From: Nitrospirillum iridis
GTDB taxonomy: Bacteria > Pseudomonadota > Alphaproteobacteria > Azospirillales > Azospirillaceae
Assembly (NCBI RefSeq): GCF_014205765.1
Contig: NZ_JACIIZ010000010.1
Span: 1 to 64,000 of the forward strand
Length of the DNA stretch: 64,000 nt
Reading direction: 5' to 3'
In this document: piece by piece, positions 59,272 through 64,000 of the stretch
Layout: every line of letters begins with the position of its first letter
How positions within the stretch are numbered: position 1 is the stretch's first letter
The notes under the pieces: generated by a model
Told to the model about the DNA's origin: nothing
Database searches by the model: none
What the model saw: only the letters and a program-made list of their open reading frames with translations
Position numbers and translations under genes: made by a program

Positions 59272-61086
59272 ATGACCCTCGCCACCCCGCCCGACACCCT
59301 GCCCCGCAAGCGGCACCGCGCGACGCCGAAGCGGCCCGATCCCGGGCCCGCCGTGACGCCGCCGCTGGCCACCACGCCCTCCGATCCCGACTTCCGGTCG
59401 CTTGACCGCGCCTTGCGGGCCACCGCCGCGCGGCTGACCCAGGGGCTGTCCCCCTCCGTCATTATGGAGGCATGGACGGATTGGGTGGTCCACCTGTCCG
59501 CCAGCCCGGGGCGGCGTCTGGGCTGGACGCTGTCGGTCGCGGACGCGGCGGGACGCCTCGCCGTGTGGCTGGCCGACACGGCGGCGGGCGGCAAGCCTGC
59601 CCCGCTGATCGAGCCATCCGCGGGGGATCACCGCTTCACCGACCCGGTCTGGCATCAATGGCCCCACGTGGCGGTCGCGCAGGCCTATCTGCTGGGAGAG
59701 AAGCTGCTGGTGGATATCGCGCGTCGCGTCCCCGGCGTGGCCCGCCAGCATGAAAACGAACTGGCCTTCCTCTTCACCCAATGGGTGGACATCCTTTCCC
59801 CCACCAACCTGCCCTGGGTGAACCCCGTCATCATGGGCCGGACGCTGCAGGAAGGCGGCATGAACCTGGTGCGGGGCGGCCTGAACTGGCTGGAGGATGC
59901 CGGACGGCTGGCGAGGGGCGCGCCCCCCGTGGGCACGGAGGAATTCCAGGTCGGCCGGGACGTCGCGGTGACGCCCGGCACCGTCATTCACCGCAATCGT
60001 CTGATGGAAGTGATCCAGTACGCGCCGACCACGCCCACGGTGCACGCCGAGCCTATCCTGATCGTGCCGGCCTGGATCATGAAGTATTACATCCTGGACT
60101 TGCGGCCGGAGAATTCCCTGGTCCGCTGGCTGGTTGACCAAGGCCATACCGTGTTCATGGTTTCATGGAAGAACCCCGTCGCCGACGACCGTGACCTCAG
60201 CCTGGACGATTATCGCCGCCTGGGGGTCATGGCGGCGCTGGACGCGGTGAGCGCCGCCGTCCCGGGCCGGCGCATCCACGCCTGCGGCTATTGCCTGGGT
60301 GGCACCATCCTGTCCATCGCCGCCGCCACCATGGCCCGCGACGGCGACGATCGCCTGGCGAGCCTGAGCCTGCTGGCGGCCCAGACCGACTTCGCCGAGG
60401 CGGGCGAACTGATGCTGTTCCTGGACGAACGGCAGATCAGCCTGCTGGACGACCTGATGTGGCGGCAGGGCTATCTCAGCGGCGCCCAGATGTCCGGCGC
60501 CTTCCAATTGCTGCGGCCCAACGACCTGATCTGGTCCCGTGTCATCCGCGACTATCTGCTGGGCGACCGGGAGCCCATGACCGATCTGATGGCCTGGAAC
60601 GCCGATTCCACCCGCATGCCGGCGCGCATGCATGGTGAGTATCTGCGCAGCCTGTTCCTGGAAAACCGCCTGACGGCGGGCCGCTTCGCGGTGGATGGCC
60701 GGGTGATCGCGCTGCGCGACCTGAAGGTGCCCATCTTCGCGCTGGGCACCGTGCGCGACCACGTGGCGCCCTGGCGCTCCGTCTACAAGATCAGCCTGTT
60801 CAGCGACACCGACGTCACCTTCACGCTGGTGTCCGGCGGGCACAATGTCGGCATCGTCAATCCACCGGCGCTCCAGCGCGGCAGCTATCAGCTCATGACC
60901 CGGCATCCGGACCAGCGCTACGTCGATCCAGACACCTGGGCGGCACAGGCACCCCATCACGCCGGATCCTGGTGGCCGGCGTGGGAGGAGTGGCTGTGCG
61001 GCACCGGGGCCCGCGCCAAGACAGCACCGCCCGCCCTGTCAACCGGACTGGCGGCGGCGCCGGGTTCATATGTGCATCAAGGCTGA
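59272..61086 (+). CDS. phaC: Poly(R-hydroxyalkanoate) synthase, class I type
   Basis: A 604-residue enzyme. The N-terminal domain (1-235) precedes an alpha/beta hydrolase core with the lipase-like box GYCLGG (catalytic Cys341), a catalytic Asp in GTVRDHVAPW and a catalytic His in SGGHNVGIVN. Length and sequence fit class I synthases that polymerise (R)-3-hydroxybutyryl-CoA on granules. ATG 59272 has GGAGG. It lies 115 bases after phaB; no phaA (thiolase), phasin or phaR gene is nearby, so those must be elsewhere. With phaZ at 51.5 kb this makes a near-complete PHB cycle in one region. Confidence 0.95.
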   Translation: MTLATPPDTLPRKRHRATPKRPDPGPAVTPPLATTPSDPDFRSLDRALRATAARLTQGLSPSVIMEAWTDWVVHLSASPGRRLGWTLSVADAAGRLAVWLADTAAGGKPAPLIEPSAGDHRFTDPVWHQWPHVAVAQAYLLGEKLLVDIARRVPGVARQHENELAFLFTQWVDILSPTNLPWVNPVIMGRTLQEGGMNLVRGGLNWLEDAGRLARGAPPVGTEEFQVGRDVAVTPGTVIHRNRLMEVIQYAPTTPTVHAEPILIVPAWIMKYYILDLRPENSLVRWLVDQGHTVFMVSWKNPVADDRDLSLDDYRRLGVMAALDAVSAAVPGRRIHACGYCLGGTILSIAAATMARDGDDRLASLSLLAAQTDFAEAGELMLFLDERQISLLDDLMWRQGYLSGAQMSGAFQLLRPNDLIWSRVIRDYLLGDREPMTDLMAWNADSTRMPARMHGEYLRSLFLENRLTAGRFAVDGRVIALRDLKVPIFALGTVRDHVAPWRSVYKISLFSDTDVTFTLVSGGHNVGIVNPPALQRGSYQLMTRHPDQRYVDPDTWAAQAPHHAGSWWPAWEEWLCGTGARAKTAPPALSTGLAAAPGSYVHQG

Positions 61087-61099
61087 CGGGCCAGGAAGC

Positions 61100-61118
61100 G
61101 GGCCAACACCGCTGGCCC
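61100..61118. terminator. Small hairpin between convergent phaC and btuB-like genes
   Basis: A 6-bp stem GGGCCA / TGGCCC with a 7-base loop in the 33-base gap. A weak candidate terminator. Confidence 0.35.
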
Positions 61119-61119
61119 C

Positions 61120-63045
61120 CTACAGCCGCGCCCTGACGCCGCCGAACACGCCCCGCCCCGGCCGCAGGAAGCCGGTGGGATTCTGATAGTCCCGGTCCAT
61201 CAGGTTGGTGATGCGGCCATAGACCGTGAACATCTCATTCAGGTCATAGCTGGCGGCGATGTCCATCGTCACATAACCCGGCGCCTTCAGCCGGGGGATG
61301 GAGAAGTCGCGGTTGCCGTCGATGAAGGAGCCGACGGCCAGCAGGCTCACATCCAGCGACAGCCGGTCCGTCGCCTGCCAGCGGACATCCGCATTGCCCT
61401 TGTGCCGGGGTCGGCGCAGCAGTTCCTGGTTCAGGATCGCATCATAGGCCTGGGTATAGGTGTAATCCAGGCGCAGGGTGACCGTGTCCGTAGGCTGGTA
61501 GGCGACGAAGCTTTCCACCCCCTTGGTCCGCGCCCGGCCGATATTGGCGTACGAGGTGTTGCTGGCGTTGTTGGTGATCAGGTTGCGGATGTCGTTGTGG
61601 AAATAGGTGACGCCCAGGCGCAGCCGGCCGCCCGGCAGCGCCTGCTCGAAACCGGCGTCGTAGCCCACGCTGGTCTCGGGCTTCAGGTCCGGGTTGCCGA
61701 AGAAGCCGTAGGCCGGATAGTCCTGGTACATCTCGCTCAAGGTCGGCGTCTTGAAGCCGCTCCCCACGCTGGCCTTCAGCTTGGTGCCGGTGGCGGCGAT
61801 GAAGTAGGTTGGCGCCACCCGGTAGGTCGCCTTGCCCCCGAAGCGTCCACTGTCGTCATAGCGCAGGCTGACAGTGTCGTGGAAGTTCTCGAACAGGGTG
61901 GACTGCAGCTCGGCATACCCTGAATTGAGATCGGTGCCGGCGGTGATGGGCTGGCGGATCGCGTCGCGCTGATGCTCGGCCCCGACAACCACCGTTTGGC
62001 CGCTGGTAACGACATAGTCGGCCTGCCAATCCACCTTGACCCGGTCGCCGGCATAATAACTGTTGGCGCTGCCCGGCGTGGCGGAGGAGGACTTGGTGCT
62101 GCCGTAGGCCACGCCCAGCGTCTGATTCAGCCGGCCGTCCAGCAGCGACAGGTGGCCGGTGCCGCGGGTGTAGTATTGCAGCGTGGCCCCAGCGCTCCGC
62201 TGGGCCGCCGGCGTGGCGGGATATGTCGAGTAGTCGTCGCCGGTGAAGCGCAGATCGGTCCTGGTGTAGCGGCCAACCAGCCCCAGATCGATGGTATCGG
62301 TGACGTCATAGCCCAGCTTCGCCGAGGCGGTGACGTTGTCGTAGCTATCGTCGTTCCGCGCCTCCCCCGGGGCCAGCAGGTTCTCCGGCGTCACCGGTGT
62401 GGCGCCGGCATGGAAATGGGCGATGGTGGCGCGGTAGTGCAGCGGCCCGGTCGACCCGCTGATACCACCGTTCTGGTTCAGGGTGTCGAAGGACCCGCCC
62501 TCGATGCCAGCGGTGAAGGCCGTCGGGCCGTTCCCGCCCTTGGTGATGATGTTGATGACGCCGCCGATGGCGTCGGACCCATAAAGGCCGCTCTGCGGTC
62601 CGCGCAGCACCTCCACCCGATCGATGTCCGGCGTCAGGAACTGGCCGAAATCGAAGCTGGCGGTGGGGCTGCTCGGGTCGGCCATGTCGATGCCGTCCAC
62701 CAGCACCTTCACATGGTTGGAGTTGGCGCCCCGCATGAAGACGTAGGCCTGCCCCCCGGCCCCGCCGGTCTGCACGACGTTCAGGCCCGGCACGTCCTTC
62801 AGCACGTCGGGCAGGGTCTGTGCCTGCCGGGCGGCGATGTCGGCGGCGGTGACGACGGTGACGCTATTGGCGACCTGCGATTCCGGCGTGGGCAGGCGGG
62901 TGGCGCTGATGACCACATCGCCCAGCGGGTCCCCGGCCGGGTCGGCGGATGCCGCCGCCGCACGGACACGCCCGACGGGCAGGCAGAGGGCGATCAGGGC
63001 GGCGCTGGTAGGCAGAATGGTCGAGAGCAAAAAAGACATGCGCAT
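61120..63045 (-). CDS. btuB: BtuB-like TonB-dependent cobalamin receptor
   Basis: A 641-residue outer-membrane receptor. Signal sequence to about residue 30, TonB box DVVISATRLPTP, plug with TLPDVLKDVPGLNVVQTGGAGGQAYVFMRGANSNHVKVLVDGIDM and RVEVLRGPQSGLYGSDAIGGVINIIT, then a barrel ending GVFGGVRARL. The short plug and the VFMRGANSNH loop are BtuB-like. The cobalamin riboswitch just upstream makes vitamin B12 or a corrinoid the very likely ligand. ATG 63045 has AGGAGA; the next in-frame ATG, two codons on, is also possible. Confidence 0.92.
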   Translation of the reverse strand: MRMSFLLSTILPTSAALIALCLPVGRVRAAAASADPAGDPLGDVVISATRLPTPESQVANSVTVVTAADIAARQAQTLPDVLKDVPGLNVVQTGGAGGQAYVFMRGANSNHVKVLVDGIDMADPSSPTASFDFGQFLTPDIDRVEVLRGPQSGLYGSDAIGGVINIITKGGNGPTAFTAGIEGGSFDTLNQNGGISGSTGPLHYRATIAHFHAGATPVTPENLLAPGEARNDDSYDNVTASAKLGYDVTDTIDLGLVGRYTRTDLRFTGDDYSTYPATPAAQRSAGATLQYYTRGTGHLSLLDGRLNQTLGVAYGSTKSSSATPGSANSYYAGDRVKVDWQADYVVTSGQTVVVGAEHQRDAIRQPITAGTDLNSGYAELQSTLFENFHDTVSLRYDDSGRFGGKATYRVAPTYFIAATGTKLKASVGSGFKTPTLSEMYQDYPAYGFFGNPDLKPETSVGYDAGFEQALPGGRLRLGVTYFHNDIRNLITNNASNTSYANIGRARTKGVESFVAYQPTDTVTLRLDYTYTQAYDAILNQELLRRPRHKGNADVRWQATDRLSLDVSLLAVGSFIDGNRDFSIPRLKAPGYVTMDIAASYDLNEMFTVYGRITNLMDRDYQNPTGFLRPGRGVFGGVRARL

Positions 63046-63209
63046 GGCGTTGCGTTCTCCTGGCGTTGACTCCAGGAGTCGGCGGGCGAGCACGACGGTC
63101 TCGGTAAATCGATCCATCCCATCCCGTGGGCCCCCCGCGACGACTCCAACACTGTCGTCGCGACGGTTACCCCCGCAGTCCCCGGCGCACCCCGGCCGGA
63201 AACAGGACG

Positions 63210-63385
63210 ACGGTGTTAGGCAGGTCTCCTGGCTTCCGGGTCAACGCTTTCGTCCACCTTCCCAAGGCCCGGGGGCCTCAGTGGCATATCGGACGATCGC
63301 TCGCCGGCTACAGTTGCGGGGGCAGCCACGGTCTTGAACCCGTGTTCCCTTTTGAAATCCCTTGCGGGAACCTGACACCTGGGGC
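63210..63385 (-). ncRNA. Cobalamin riboswitch
   Basis: Read on the minus strand, the region begins near AGGTGTCAGG (63380-63371), passes through a stem-loop with AAAAGGGAAC, then GCCCCCGCAACTGTA, the GCCACTG segment, GGGAAGG and finally the B12-box-like GAAGCCAGGAGACCTGCC (ending near 63217). These conserved blocks in this order identify the adenosylcobalamin riboswitch. It lies about 165 bases before the btuB-like start and should lower its expression when B12 is plentiful. The bounds are approximate. The rest of 63046-63461 holds no gene. Confidence 0.9.
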
Positions 63386-63461
63386 GGAGCATACGCAAAG
63401 CCGCCCAAAGATCCAATCGCGGTGGCGGGATCACAATGGTTGGAGCGGCACGGGGTTTCCC

Positions 63462-64000
63462 TTATCGGCCGGCCCACACCTCGGGATGGGTCCCCATGTA
63501 GTCGCCCAGCGCCTTGGCGATCTTGGCGTCATCGGCCAGGCTGGGGTGGGCGTGACAGCCGGTGAAGGCGATATCATGCATGGGCAGGAAGGCGACGCGG
63601 CTTTCGCCCGCCGCGTGCAGCCGCTCCGCCACCTTGGCCACCTCCGCCGCGATTTCGCCACCGGCCATGTCGGTCGCCCACAGTAGGAAGTAGGCCTGGG
63701 GGTTGCGGGCCCGCAGGGAGGTGACGAAGCTGACGTACGTCGCCTCATAGTCGGCGTGCAGGGCGTCGCGCGTCGCCCATTTCTCCCCCGGGTTCAGGGC
63801 GGTGGTGAAATCGTTGGTGCCCAGCGCGATGACGATCACCTGGGGCTTCCACGCCGTGTCCTCATAGCGGGTGGCGTGGTCGAACAGGGTGTAGGGATAG
63901 GCCTGCGGCAGGGTATCGGCGGCGAAGCCGTTATAGTTGCGCACGATGCCCCGGCCGGAAATGGCGTTCACCTGATAATCCGCGCCATAACGGCGGGCCA
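63462..64000 (-). CDS. SGNH/GDSL-type esterase, CE2-like (N-terminus beyond window)
   Basis: The frame is open to the right edge (residues ARRYGADYQVNAISGRG before the internal GTG), so the gene is cut by the window end. Visible SGNH blocks: SGRGIVRNYNG, VIVIALGTNDFT (block III G-x-N) and the catalytic pair region CHAHPSLADDAKIA (block V, Asp/Ser-x-x-His-Pro). The YQVNAISGRGIVRNYNG wording resembles family 2 carbohydrate esterases (deacetylases of xylan or other acetylated sugars), where a jelly-roll domain would precede. About 180 residues are visible. It ends 77 bases before the riboswitch region and is read in the same direction, so a relation to B12 is not implied. Confidence 0.85.
   Translation of the reverse strand, partial: ARRYGADYQVNAISGRGIVRNYNGFAADTLPQAYPYTLFDHATRYEDTAWKPQVIVIALGTNDFTTALNPGEKWATRDALHADYEATYVSFVTSLRARNPQAYFLLWATDMAGGEIAAEVAKVAERLHAAGESRVAFLPMHDIAFTGCHAHPSLADDAKIAKALGDYMGTHPEVWAGR

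Noticed and set aside
1-64000. CRISPR arrays, tRNA or rRNA genes, integrase or complete insertion sequence
   Set aside because: No regularly spaced repeats, no cloverleaf-like or rRNA sequence and no complete transposase or integrase was seen; only a short IS30-like scrap near 50.6 kb.

Overview
The window reads as chromosome of a GC-rich alphaproteobacterium, most likely a free-living or plant-associated member of the Rhodospirillales/Azospirillaceae. This placement is an inference. It rests on a NepR/PhyR-type general stress response locus (an alphaproteobacterial hallmark), GGAAC-N16/17-GGTT promoter-like elements, a PHB cycle, oxygen-independent ubiquinone genes, heptose LPS genes and several TonB-dependent receptors for plant glycosides. 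There are no rRNA, tRNA, CRISPR or complete mobile elements in view.

Layout. 1-7 kb: the end of an autotransporter, a GPH-type sugar transporter, a 2-hydroxyacid dehydrogenase, CorA and a GT4 glycosyltransferase. 7-12.5 kb: a tightly overlapping light-sensing operon, bphO - bacteriophytochrome kinase - response regulator - hybrid kinase. 12.5-15.8 kb: a stress locus with a tiny membrane protein, a LigD-type ligase, NepR, a PhyR-like protein that has lost its receiver domain, and a PRC-barrel protein; two EcfG-type promoters lie here. 15.8-18.5 kb: ubiTUV, for ubiquinone synthesis without O2. 19.5-23.1 kb: an AT-rich non-coding island, then three surface-polysaccharide-type genes including a nucleotidyltransferase-kinase fusion.

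23.2-30.6 kb: serine hydrolase, TonB receptor, XRE-cupin regulator, MFS permease and dipeptide-epimerase-like enolase, apparently tied together by a TGTTTCA-N5-TGAAACA operator. 30.6-45.5 kb: a divergent IclR-controlled locus that imports and hydrolyses rhamnosides (TonB receptor, GH78, GH3, RhaT) and carries all five steps of the non-phosphorylative diketo-hydrolase L-rhamnose pathway (LRA1, LRA2, LRA3, LRA5, LRA6), giving pyruvate and L-lactate. 45.5-48.4 kb: hldD and hldE. 48.5-50.7 kb: an atypical, less GC-rich island (NIPSNAP, SnoaL-like, DUF4267-like, TetR) next to an IS30-like remnant.

50.8-61.1 kb: a microoxic/PHB block (DUF3775, PhaZ, Hsp20, MgtA-type ATPase, two zinc alcohol dehydrogenases, PhaB, PhaC) whose intergenic regions carry a series of FNR/FixK-like boxes. 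61.1-63.4 kb: btuB-like receptor behind a cobalamin riboswitch. The window ends inside an SGNH esterase gene.

The most unusual points are the receiver-less PhyR beside NepR, the FNR/FixK-like box series over the PHB block, the fused nucleotidyltransferase-kinase behind an AT-rich island, the shared operator of the XRE-cupin locus, and the altered motif V of the ligase.
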